A stretch of 64,000 bases of DNA, taken from positions 47,472 through 111,471 of the forward strand of contig WGDC01000008.1 of the NCBI GenBank assembly GCA_015493475.1, written 5' to 3'. Shown here piece after piece: positions 17,130 through 25,044 of this stretch (its first letter is position 1; the number at the start of each line of letters is the position of its first letter). The notes under the pieces are model-generated. The model did no database searches, was not told the DNA's origin, and worked only from the letters and a program-made list of their open reading frames with translations. This DNA is from Deltaproteobacteria bacterium (GTDB taxonomy: Bacteria > Desulfobacterota > Dissulfuribacteria > Dissulfuribacterales > QOAL01). Both the position numbers and the translations under genes were made by a program.

Positions 17130-18587
17130 TCACATGCTTCCTTTGCTTTTAATTTCCGGTCTTTTTACATTAGCGACTCCCTCGAGAAAGGTGCGTGCCC
17201 ATTCTTTTTGACCGAGCGCATGAAGGTGTGTATATGTTGAAAAGGTGTTCTGTGTTACGAACCCTTCGAGTATGCCGTCAAATCCGTTCCCCCTTATTAC
17301 CTTACATGCAAAGACATGGTTTATATCCTGGCATGGGAGCATGACCGGTTTAGAATAGTGGAACTCGTGGCCCTTAATCACGGCACCTTCCTTGTAAAAG
17401 GGGCTGTCCATAAAAAACTCCAGGGTAGTATAGCCATGGCCTGCGGGTTTTCTTTTCATCTCAAAGTGAATTGGTAGGGCGCCTGACATCCTGAATTTTC
17501 GGCCCTGCCAATTAATGTCCCGGCCCAGGTACATGAGCCCGCCACATTCCGCATATATTGGAAGCCCTTGGTCTATGAGTTGCAGGAGCCGGCTTCTGAA
17601 GGATAGGTTTTTTTCGAGCCGGCTTGCCTGGGTCTCGGGGAATCCCCCTCCTATATACATTCCGTCTATTTCAGGAATGGATTTGTCTGAAAGGGCGTTA
17701 AGGAAGATTAAGCGCGCCCCCAAAAGTTCGAGCGCCTCAAGGTTCTCGGGGTAATAAAACTGGAAAGCGGCATCCCTGACAATCCCTATCCTGAGTCCGG
17801 AGAAACGCCTGTCATAAATACCAAAAAGGGCGTTAAGGCCTTGTCCGATCCCCTGCCTTTTTGCCCTTTTACAAGCGAGCGAAACGATTTTTTCCACGTT
17901 TACGTTTTTTTTGACTACATCTGCGAGCTTATCAAGCGCCTGAGAGGGACTTGAAAATTCATCAGCTGGAGTAAGCCCGAGGTGTCTCATGGGAAGCGGG
18001 TCCCTTTTAAGCCTGGGAATAAAGCCAAGGACAGGCAGTCCGGTATAGGTCTCAATCGCCTTCGTAACGACCCTTACGTGCCTCTCGCTACCTACACGGT
18101 TGAGCACTACACCGAGAAAGTCAAGGCCGGGTTCAAATCCGATGCAGCCTTGTACCATGGCCGCGACTGTGCGGGTGGTTTTCGTGCAGTCAACCAATAG
18201 CACTACCGGAATCTGGAGGCTGGCGCAAAGCCGTGAAGTGCTCGAGGTGCCTTCTACATCCATTCCATCAAACACCCCTCTGTTCCCCTCAACGATAGCA
18301 ACGTCGCAGCCCTGCGACCTGATGGCAAAGGAACCCTTCACCGTTTCGTTGTCCATCAGGAAGGGATCAAGGTTGTAGCACGGCCTGCCTGATGCCGCTG
18401 ATAGCCATGCGGCATCTATGTAATCCGGCCCCTTTTTGAAACATGCTATCTCCAAGCCATTTTGGCGAAGAGTTCGGGCAATGCCAAGGCTGGTTATCGT
18501 TTTGCCGGAGCCACCGCTCAGGGCGGCAATGGCAAAGACGGTTAACCTTCGCGATTTTCTACCAGTTTTTCCTGATAAAATAGTCAT
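17130..18587 (-). CDS. dsrN: CbiA/CobB family amidase, probably DsrN (siroheme amidase)
   Basis: The protein has the two-domain build of cobyrinic acid a,c-diamide synthases: an N-terminal P-loop (ALSGGSGKTITSLGIA), a DNRGVFDG-like switch (EGNRGVFDGMD), and a C-terminal class I glutamine amidotransferase part with the nucleophile in YAECGGLMYLG and the His of KGHEFHYS. In sulfite reducers a copy of this family near the dsr genes is DsrN, which amidates siroheme for DsrAB. No other cobalamin genes are nearby and dsr genes surround it, so DsrN is preferred; a true CbiA cannot be excluded. The start at 18587 overlaps the upstream stop as ATGA. Confidence 0.78.
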   Translation of the reverse strand: MTILSGKTGRKSRRLTVFAIAALSGGSGKTITSLGIARTLRQNGLEIACFKKGPDYIDAAWLSAASGRPCYNLDPFLMDNETVKGSFAIRSQGCDVAIVEGNRGVFDGMDVEGTSSTSRLCASLQIPVVLLVDCTKTTRTVAAMVQGCIGFEPGLDFLGVVLNRVGSERHVRVVTKAIETYTGLPVLGFIPRLKRDPLPMRHLGLTPADEFSSPSQALDKLADVVKKNVNVEKIVSLACKRAKRQGIGQGLNALFGIYDRRFSGLRIGIVRDAAFQFYYPENLEALELLGARLIFLNALSDKSIPEIDGMYIGGGFPETQASRLEKNLSFRSRLLQLIDQGLPIYAECGGLMYLGRDINWQGRKFRMSGALPIHFEMKRKPAGHGYTTLEFFMDSPFYKEGAVIKGHEFHYSKPVMLPCQDINHVFACKVIRGNGFDGILEGFVTQNTFSTYTHLHALGQKEWARTFLEGVANVKRPEIKSKGSM

Positions 18588-20326
18588 TGTGCAGGACCTT
18601 GGGCCTTTTCCTTTATTTTTTTTGACAGAATCGCGCAAAGCCCTTTTCTGCCAAGGGTCTGTGCGCAGTGAAGGGCATAGCGGAGGTTCTGAGCAGATGA
18701 GTCGAATTTCATGAATATTTGCAGCGCCTCTTCACTGTTACCGAGTGCCATAAGGCTTACTCCAAGGCATCCGTTCAACTCGGTAGAGTCTGGGAAGTGC
18801 CTAAGCCCTTCACTTATTAATTCGATGGAGCGGTCATGTTGGCCGATCCTCTGGAGAAGTATAGACAGGCCGAGGTAGGCCCTGTGATCCGGGTAGAAAG
18901 TAAGCGAGCGTTCAAAGAGAGCGGCCGCGGTCCTGACCTTGTCAGGTATTTCATTAATCTTGGCGTAATCACCATATATAAAGGTCATGGCCAGGCGGGA
19001 AAGAAACGAAGCATGATAGGGGGCAAGCTCCGGCAGCTCCTTCAGTTTGATATCAAGGGCGAAGGAGGGCAGATCGGCATAGAAGGCCTTTCGCAGCCTC
19101 CTGCCAAATCCGATGACCTGATGTTGACTGAGTCTGTCGTCTGTTTCGAAATACAAGATGTCCTCTATCCTCTCAAGCCAGATATCGTCTTCCACTGCCG
19201 CCCGTTCCTTGAATTCCTCATATAGTTTGGTTCCTGGGAAAATATCGAGTATGTAAAATATTGTTCCGAGGGGCTTTATTTTTTTCATAAGCCTGATGGA
19301 TTGGTTTATGGTCTCCCTGCTTTCCCGAGGGCTTCCATATATGAAGTAGGCCCTTGGCATCATGCCGTAAGCCCTCGTGATTTCAAATGCCTTCTGGATT
19401 TCCTGGTCTTTGATCGTCTTGTTAAGGGCCTTCCTTATCCGGCTGGAGCCGCTTTCGACCCCGAAACTGATCTGTATGCAGCCCGCCCTTCTCATCCAGT
19501 ACACTATCTCCTGATCCACGGTGTTTACGCGGGAAATGGCTGCCCACTCTATCTTGAGCTCTCTTTTCATGATTTTTTTGCATATTGATATGACCCTGTC
19601 CTTTTTAAGCGTGAAGGTATCGTCAGATACATAGAAAAAGTTTACGCCTTTTTTGTTCAGCCTTTCTATTTGTCCGACAAAATAATCGGGGCCATGAAAG
19701 CGTACCTTTCGGTGCCATATCCTTGGGGAGCCGCAAAAGGCGCAGTTCCACGGGCAGCCCCTGGAGGATATGACGTACTGGAAGGTGAAAAACTTGGAAG
19801 GGTCGGGCAAATCATCAAGGTCAGAGATAAGGGGCCTTGGTTCATTTCTGACCGCCATGCCATCTTTTCTATATGCGAGGCCTGCGACGTCTCTAAGCTT
19901 GTCTGGATCCTGCGTATGCAAAGCGTTTGTCAGCTCCACAAATGTCTTTTCACCTTCTCCCATTACTATGGCGTCTATCTCCGGGAAACGGTTTAAAAGA
20001 AGCCTCCACAAAAAGGTGGCCCCAGGCCCCCCAAATATGACGGGCACACTCGGGAAAATCCTTTTTGAGATGCGGGCTATATCTATTCCTCCCCACCTGC
20101 TAGCGTGGAGAATGGATATGGCAGTTATGTCAGGGGAAATTCGCTTAATTTCGTCTTCCATGATCCCGTCCCGTCCCTTCATGGAAAACCAGTTTAAAAT
20201 TTCGCACTCATGGCCCATTTCCATCATAACGGCAGTAAGGTAATAGAGTCCTATGGGGGGCACCTTGATGTCATAATTCATGATTCTTGTGTCTATACAA
20301 TAGGGATTGATAAATGCTATTTTCAA
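18584..20326 (-). CDS. B12-binding radical SAM protein with C-terminal TPR-like repeats
   Basis: A 580-residue protein in three parts. Residues about 1-135 form a cobalamin-binding domain (PPIGLYYLTAVMMEMGHECEI, FGGPGATF, DAIVMGEGEKTF). The radical SAM core follows, with the cluster motif CxxxCxxC in SSRGCPWNCAFCGSP near 190 and the ISFGVESGS strand. The last 130 residues hold TPR-like helices (AALFERSLTFYPDHRAYLGL and repeats). Such enzymes methylate or rearrange unreactive carbons. The coupled downstream dsrN-like gene and the divergent dsrM operon suggest a role in cofactor work for sulfite reduction, but the substrate is unknown. It starts with TTG at 20326. Confidence 0.85.
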   Translation of the reverse strand: MKIAFINPYCIDTRIMNYDIKVPPIGLYYLTAVMMEMGHECEILNWFSMKGRDGIMEDEIKRISPDITAISILHASRWGGIDIARISKRIFPSVPVIFGGPGATFLWRLLLNRFPEIDAIVMGEGEKTFVELTNALHTQDPDKLRDVAGLAYRKDGMAVRNEPRPLISDLDDLPDPSKFFTFQYVISSRGCPWNCAFCGSPRIWHRKVRFHGPDYFVGQIERLNKKGVNFFYVSDDTFTLKKDRVISICKKIMKRELKIEWAAISRVNTVDQEIVYWMRRAGCIQISFGVESGSSRIRKALNKTIKDQEIQKAFEITRAYGMMPRAYFIYGSPRESRETINQSIRLMKKIKPLGTIFYILDIFPGTKLYEEFKERAAVEDDIWLERIEDILYFETDDRLSQHQVIGFGRRLRKAFYADLPSFALDIKLKELPELAPYHASFLSRLAMTFIYGDYAKINEIPDKVRTAAALFERSLTFYPDHRAYLGLSILLQRIGQHDRSIELISEGLRHFPDSTELNGCLGVSLMALGNSEEALQIFMKFDSSAQNLRYALHCAQTLGRKGLCAILSKKIKEKAQGPAQ

Positions 20327-20353
20327 TGGAACCAGTACCCTTACTGTGACTTT

Positions 20354-20369
20354 ATGAAAAATTTTTCAT
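20354..20369. promoter_or_regulatory. Perfect 16-base palindrome between divergent dsr-linked operons
   Basis: ATGAAAAATTTTTCAT is a perfect palindrome, 28 bases upstream of the radical SAM gene and about 85 bases upstream of the dsrM promoter. It has the form of a binding site for a dimeric regulator. Which regulator is unknown, and an A-tract/T-tract hairpin by chance is possible. Confidence 0.45.
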
Positions 20370-20454
20370 GCAAAAACAGCCCTTAGAGTAAGGCCAACTG
20401 CCTGGTTTTTCAAGGTGAATTATATAGAAACGATAAGCGGGCCGAATTAGTGAC

Positions 20455-20483
20455 TTGACACACAAGCTCTTTTTGTCTATAGA
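20455..20483 (+). promoter_or_regulatory. Sigma-70 promoter of the dsrMKJOP operon
   Basis: A perfect TTGACA at 20455-20460 and TATAGA at 20478-20483 are spaced by 17 bases. Transcription would start near 20490, about 97 bases before the RsbRD-type gene. The TTG at 20455, which opens the longest possible reading frame for that gene, is therefore part of the -35 box and not a start codon. Confidence 0.75.
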
Positions 20484-20586
20484 TAAAAACTGTTGGCTGA
20501 ATGGTCATTCATTAATGGCCTGTGCCAATTGGGGAGAAAAAGCGGGTTGTATTTTACCCCGGAATCTCTTTTCAAAGGAGGCATCT

Positions 20587-21162
20587 GTGGGGAGAAAATT
20601 GCATAAGGGTCTTAGGGAGATACTGGAGCAAAAGAAGGGCCCGATAGTTGAAAAATGGAGGGAACAAATCCATAAATCCTATCCCCCTGAAACAGCTCAA
20701 TTTTTGAAAAGAGAGAAGGACAGGTTCTCTAATCCCATAGGTTCATCCATCGAAGAAAGTATCTGGCCTCTCTACGATCAGCTTATCGGCGAGGCAGATC
20801 CTTTGACAACCAAAAAGCTCTTGGATAACTTGGTAAGGATAAGGGCGGTGCAGGATTTCAGCCCCGCAAGCGCCGTACAGGTCATTTTTGCTCTCAAACT
20901 CATCATTCGCAGGGAGGTTTTTGGTGTCGTAGAAAAGAGGGGCTGGATAAAGGAATACTTAGAGTTTGAATCTGAAATAGACAGGTTCGGTCTCCTGGCA
21001 TTCGATGTCTTTATGGAGTGTAGGGAAAAGGTCTGGGAAATCAAGAGAAATGACCTCATGAAGAGACCGTACCTGTTATCAGGGGGTATGTGTCCTTCCT
21101 ATATGATGAAACGCGGCATCAAGCACCTTGAAAAGTTAAAAAAAGAAATAACCCAACATTAA
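20587..21162 (+). CDS. RsbRD N-terminal-type sensor domain protein linked to dsrM
   Basis: The start is GTG at 20587, five bases after a perfect AAAGGAGG. This gives 191 residues instead of a much longer frame that would begin inside the promoter. The sequence is all-helical and resembles the N-terminal domain of RsbR-type stressosome sensors (KGPIVEKWREQIHKSYP, FSNPIGSSIEESIWPLYDQL, DFSPASAVQVIFALKLIIR). A stand-alone domain of this kind directly before dsrM is common in sulfate reducers. It could be a redox or stress sensor, or an assembly partner of the DsrMKJOP complex. Its function has not been shown to my knowledge. Confidence 0.8.
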   Translation: MGRKLHKGLREILEQKKGPIVEKWREQIHKSYPPETAQFLKREKDRFSNPIGSSIEESIWPLYDQLIGEADPLTTKKLLDNLVRIRAVQDFSPASAVQVIFALKLIIRREVFGVVEKRGWIKEYLEFESEIDRFGLLAFDVFMECREKVWEIKRNDLMKRPYLLSGGMCPSYMMKRGIKHLEKLKKEITQH

Positions 21163-21178
21163 ACTCAGAGGAGTAGGT

Positions 21179-22177
21179 ATGGCAGCGCGTATCTTGTTTC
21201 CACTTGGCGTAGTTTTTATAATTGTGGCAGTGGCTTTGGTAGGAGGGTCCATATCCTTCCTGCAACCCTTGTTCAGCGTGGTCCTGCTCTATGTTGCCTT
21301 CGCCGTTTTCTTTTTTGGTTTTATGGCAAGGGTTGTCTATTGGGCCAAGTCGCCTGTTCCCTTCCGTATTCCTACCACTGCTGGCCAGGAAATTTCCCTG
21401 CCGTGGATCAAGTGGTCCAAAATTGACAATCCGAGCACCACAGGAGGTGTATTGCTCAGGATGTTCTTCGAGATATGTCTGTTTCGTTCGCTCTTCAGGA
21501 ACCTAAGAAGTGACCTCCGCTCTGGATGGCTGATTCACTCTCCGACGAAATGGCTCTGGTTCCTGGCCCTCGGCTTCCATTACTCCTTTCTTGTGATCGC
21601 CCTGAGGCATTTGCGTCTTTTCGTCCAGCCAATACCTGGATTCGTTGAGACCCTTGATGCCGTAGACGGCATGTTCCAGATCGGCATTCCCCCGATTTAC
21701 CTTACTGATATCATCATACTTCTTGCCGTTTCAGGGCTGCTGATCAGGAGGCTGTGCCTTCCCAAGGTGCGTTTTATATCCCTTGCCGCTGATTACTTCC
21801 CGCTTTTTCTTATCCTTGGAATTGTTATCAGTGGCCTTTTGATGAGATTCGTATTCAGGGTGGACATCACTGCGGTTAAGGCCCTGGCAAACGGTGTTGT
21901 AAGTTTTCATCCGGTTGTTCCCAAGGGTATAGGCGCCATATTCTTTGTGCATCTTGCCCTTGTCTGCACTCTTATAGCCTATTTCCCATTCAGCAAACTC
22001 ATGCACATGGGTGGAGTCTTTATGACTCCCACTAGGAACCTTGCGAATACGAACAGGATGGCCTACCACGAGAATCCCTGGAGGAAGCCGCCAAAGTTTC
22101 ATTCCTACGAAGAGTATGAAGATATGTACAGAGACTATATGAAAGAGGCGGGACTACCACTCGAGAGAGAAGAATAA
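21179..22177 (+). CDS. dsrM: DsrM, membrane cytochrome b subunit of DsrMKJOP
   Basis: DsrM is a NarI-like di-heme b membrane protein that passes electrons between menaquinol and DsrK. It is 332 residues with about six membrane helices. The histidines of GFHYSFLVIALRHLR and of FFVHLALVCTLIAYFPFSKLMHMGG sit in helices where heme ligands are expected. FSKLMHMGGVFMTPTRNLANTNRMR-like text at the C-terminus (here ending NTNRMAYHENPW) is the family's tail. It follows the RsbRD-type gene by 16 bases with GAGGAG as ribosome site, and dsrK follows at 14 bases. Confidence 0.95.
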   Translation: MAARILFPLGVVFIIVAVALVGGSISFLQPLFSVVLLYVAFAVFFFGFMARVVYWAKSPVPFRIPTTAGQEISLPWIKWSKIDNPSTTGGVLLRMFFEICLFRSLFRNLRSDLRSGWLIHSPTKWLWFLALGFHYSFLVIALRHLRLFVQPIPGFVETLDAVDGMFQIGIPPIYLTDIIILLAVSGLLIRRLCLPKVRFISLAADYFPLFLILGIVISGLLMRFVFRVDITAVKALANGVVSFHPVVPKGIGAIFFVHLALVCTLIAYFPFSKLMHMGGVFMTPTRNLANTNRMAYHENPWRKPPKFHSYEEYEDMYRDYMKEAGLPLEREE

Positions 22178-22191
22178 AAGGGAAACGCATC

Positions 22192-23826
22192 ATGACTAAA
22201 GAATTGACACCCCAAGAAATGCTGAGGATTGACCTAACTCCCCCGAATCGGGATTGGATGGACATTCCTACTGTTATCAAGCCTGGTATTTATTGTTATC
22301 CAGCAAAGCCCGAAAAGGTGGAGATCGTAGGAATGCCTAATCCCCATGTTTGGAGTCCGCTCGATGATGATTGGGGCCTGCCCGATGACTGGAAGGAAAC
22401 CTTCCTCAATGGTATGAGGGAGAGACTTAACAAGCACCGCTCTTTCAAGATTTTCATGGATATCTGTGTCAGGTGCGGGGCGTGCGCTGATAAGTGCCAT
22501 TTTTTCCTTGGTTCCGGCGACCCGAAGAATATGCCAGTTGCAAGGGCAGAACTCATCAGGTCCATTTACCGGGGCGAATTCACCAGGGCGGGCCGGATAC
22601 TTGGAAGGCTTGCAGGCGGGAGAAAACTCACGGAAGATGTCCTGAAGGAGATATGGTATTACATGTTCCAGTGTACGGAATGCCGCAGGTGTTCGCTTTT
22701 TTGCCCGTATGGAATCGATACCGCCGAGGTTACCATTATAGGCAGGGAACTTATCAACCTGTTCGGGCTCAATATTAACTGGATACAGGAGCCGGTCGCC
22801 AACTGTTACGAAACAGGAAACCACCTTGGCCTGCTTCCCCACACCTTCAAGCAGAATGTTGAATTCATGTGTATGGACATCGAGGAATTTGTGGGGATAA
22901 ACATAGAGCCGCCGTTTAATAGGAAAGGCGCAGAGATATTGTTCGTAACCCCCTCCGGCGACGTGTTCGCCGAGCCGGGCATCTATACGTTGATGGGCTA
23001 CCTGATGCTCTTTGAGCACCTCGGGCTTGACTATACCTGGAGCACCTACGCTAGCGAGGGAGGCAACTTCGGCTTCTTTACCGCCCTGGACATGGCCCAG
23101 CGTCTAAACGCCAAGATTTATGCAGAGGCCAAGCGACTCGGGGTTAAATGGATACTTGGCGGAGAATGCGGGCATATGTGGCGCGTGGTACACCAGTACA
23201 TGAATACATTCAACGGCCCCCCGGACTTTCTTGAAGAACCTGTCAGCCCCATTACCGGCACGAGATTCGAGAATGCCAGCTCTGCAAAGATGGTCCATAT
23301 ATCCGAGTTTACCGCCGACCTGATCAAGCACGGGAAACTGAAGCTCAATCCCAAGAGGAATGATCACCTCAAGGTAACCTACCACGATTCGTGTAACCCG
23401 TCCCGTGGCATGGGTCTGTTCGAGGAGCCTCGTTACATAATAAAGAACGTGTGTAATAATTTTTATGAAATGCCGGAAAATACGATTCGTGAGCAGACCT
23501 TCTGCTGTGGTAGCGGCGCTGGTTTGAATGCAGGGGAGAATATGGAGCTGCGGCTCAGGGGCGGTCTTCCCAGGGCGAACGCTGTAAAGTACGTACATGA
23601 GCGCTACGGGGTAAACATGTTGTCATGTGTGTGCGCCATAGACAGGGCGGTGCTGCCGGCATCCATGGAGTACTGGGTACCAGAGGTGAATGTATGTGGG
23701 GTATCCGAGCTCGTTGGCAATGCCCTTGTCATGGAAGGGGAACATGAGCGGCCTACTGACCTAAGGGGCGAGGAAATACCGGGTTTTGCCAAGGCCGAAA
23801 GTGAGGAGGTGACTAAAGATGTATGA
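22192..23826 (+). CDS. dsrK: DsrK, HdrD-like iron-sulfur subunit of DsrMKJOP
   Basis: DsrK is the cytoplasmic catalytic-type subunit, related to heterodisulfide reductase HdrD, and is thought to reduce the DsrC trisulfide. Two ferredoxin motifs are visible, CVRCGACADKCHFF near residue 91 and CTECRRCSLFCPYG near 162. The later part carries the CCG-type cysteine segments for a special [4Fe-4S] site: YHDSCNPSRGMG and TFCCGSGAGLN, then CVCAIDRA. The length of 544 is normal. It is translated from 22192, with AAAGGGAAA upstream, and overlaps dsrJ by eight bases. Confidence 0.96.
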   Translation: MTKELTPQEMLRIDLTPPNRDWMDIPTVIKPGIYCYPAKPEKVEIVGMPNPHVWSPLDDDWGLPDDWKETFLNGMRERLNKHRSFKIFMDICVRCGACADKCHFFLGSGDPKNMPVARAELIRSIYRGEFTRAGRILGRLAGGRKLTEDVLKEIWYYMFQCTECRRCSLFCPYGIDTAEVTIIGRELINLFGLNINWIQEPVANCYETGNHLGLLPHTFKQNVEFMCMDIEEFVGINIEPPFNRKGAEILFVTPSGDVFAEPGIYTLMGYLMLFEHLGLDYTWSTYASEGGNFGFFTALDMAQRLNAKIYAEAKRLGVKWILGGECGHMWRVVHQYMNTFNGPPDFLEEPVSPITGTRFENASSAKMVHISEFTADLIKHGKLKLNPKRNDHLKVTYHDSCNPSRGMGLFEEPRYIIKNVCNNFYEMPENTIREQTFCCGSGAGLNAGENMELRLRGGLPRANAVKYVHERYGVNMLSCVCAIDRAVLPASMEYWVPEVNVCGVSELVGNALVMEGEHERPTDLRGEEIPGFAKAESEEVTKDV

Positions 23827-24217
23827 TGCAGGAAAGGTAATGATAGGTCTTGCGGTATTTGCGTGTATCTTTTTGTTTCCCTTCCTTTACAATCATGGTG
23901 AGGCCTCGCCCAAGCCGAAACCGAGTCTTGATACCCCTGCCATCAAGGCTCTTCCTCAGAAGAAGTGCGTGGAAGATACAAGGTTCATGATTACCACCCA
24001 CATGCAGTTTCTAAATCATTGGCGGGATCAGGCCCTGAGGGATGGCAACAGGTGGTATGTCAACAAGGAGGGCAGAAAGATCTGGATCAGTCTCCAAAAT
24101 ACGTGTTTGAGATGTCATTCCAACAAAAAGGAGTTTTGTGATAAGTGCCATAACTATGCAGGCGTCGAGCCCTATTGCTGGGATTGTCATTATGATCCGA
24201 ATGGGAGCAAGCTATGA
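23819..24217 (+). CDS. dsrJ: DsrJ, periplasmic triheme cytochrome c
   Basis: A 132-residue exported cytochrome. The N-terminus is a hydrophobic signal anchor (about residues 6-24). Three heme-binding motifs are present: CLRCH, CDKCH and CWDCH. Cys50 in LPQKKCVED is the conserved cysteine proposed to give one heme its unusual His/Cys ligation. The AGGAGGTGAC ribosome site lies inside the end of dsrK. The gene overlaps dsrO by four bases (ATGA), so K, J and O are tightly coupled. What DsrJ does on the periplasmic side is still open. Confidence 0.96.
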   Translation: MYDAGKVMIGLAVFACIFLFPFLYNHGEASPKPKPSLDTPAIKALPQKKCVEDTRFMITTHMQFLNHWRDQALRDGNRWYVNKEGRKIWISLQNTCLRCHSNKKEFCDKCHNYAGVEPYCWDCHYDPNGSKL

Positions 24218-25032
24218 GCATGGATAGAAGGAAATTTTTAAAGGCTGCCGGCCTCACTGCCTTGGTAGGCCTGGGAGGCAAGGGTGCATTTGAACTTCTT
24301 AGGCCTGGGAAAGTTGATGCCGAGATGGGACACAAGGATCATGGCGAGGAGGTCCACGGCGATAAGAAGTCTCGATCGAAGGTTCGCTTGGCCATGTTGA
24401 TAGACGTGATGGCCCTTAATAAGAAAAATATCGAAAAGATAGTGCATACCTGTCACTACCTGCACAATGTACCCAACTGGGGAGATCCCAAGGATGAAAT
24501 CAAGTGGATATGGGAAGACGAGTACGAACACGTGTTCCCTGACAGTTATAATGAGTATAACCATATACTCAAGGGTATGCCTTTTCTCCTCATGTGCAAT
24601 CACTGCGATAACCCGCCTTGTGTGAGGGTATGCCCTGTCCAGGCTACGTTCAAGAGGCCGGATGGAATAGTGGCTCAGGATTATCACCGGTGCATTGGAT
24701 GCCGTTTCTGCATGGCTGCATGTCCTTATGGATCAAGGAGCTTTAACTGGCTTGACCCGAGGGTTCACCTCAGGATAGAGGTAGCCGAAGGCAGGAAACT
24801 CAACAAGAGCTTCCCAACGCGGATGAGGGGCGTTGTGGAAAAATGCAACTTTTGTGTGGAGCGTCTTGCCGAGGGGCGACCCCCTGGATGCGTAGAAGCA
24901 GCGCCCGATGCCATGTTTTTTGGAAACCTGGCTGATCCAAATTCCAAAGTGCGTTCGATACTCAGGGAAAGGGTTTCCCTAAGGCGTAAACTGGAGCTTG
25001 GCACCAAACCGTCAGTTTTTTACCTGATATAG
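24214..25032 (+). CDS. dsrO: DsrO, periplasmic iron-sulfur subunit with Tat signal
   Basis: DsrO is a ferredoxin-like subunit exported in folded form. The twin-arginine signal is MDRRKFLKAAG followed by a hydrophobic stretch. Cysteine groups for [4Fe-4S] clusters appear in order: CNHCDNPPCVRVCPVQA, CIGCRFCMAACPYGSRSF, and CNFCVERLAEGRPPGCVEA. The length of 272 is typical. It would carry electrons between DsrJ hemes and the DsrP membrane subunit. dsrP follows 12 bases later. Confidence 0.96.
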   Translation: MSMDRRKFLKAAGLTALVGLGGKGAFELLRPGKVDAEMGHKDHGEEVHGDKKSRSKVRLAMLIDVMALNKKNIEKIVHTCHYLHNVPNWGDPKDEIKWIWEDEYEHVFPDSYNEYNHILKGMPFLLMCNHCDNPPCVRVCPVQATFKRPDGIVAQDYHRCIGCRFCMAACPYGSRSFNWLDPRVHLRIEVAEGRKLNKSFPTRMRGVVEKCNFCVERLAEGRPPGCVEAAPDAMFFGNLADPNSKVRSILRERVSLRRKLELGTKPSVFYLI

Positions 25033-25044
25033 TGTGAGGACGTC

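Noticed and set aside
22234..23019. 261-codon minus-strand frame opposite dsrK
   Set aside because: Shadow frame; dsrK is intact on the plus strand with all cluster motifs.
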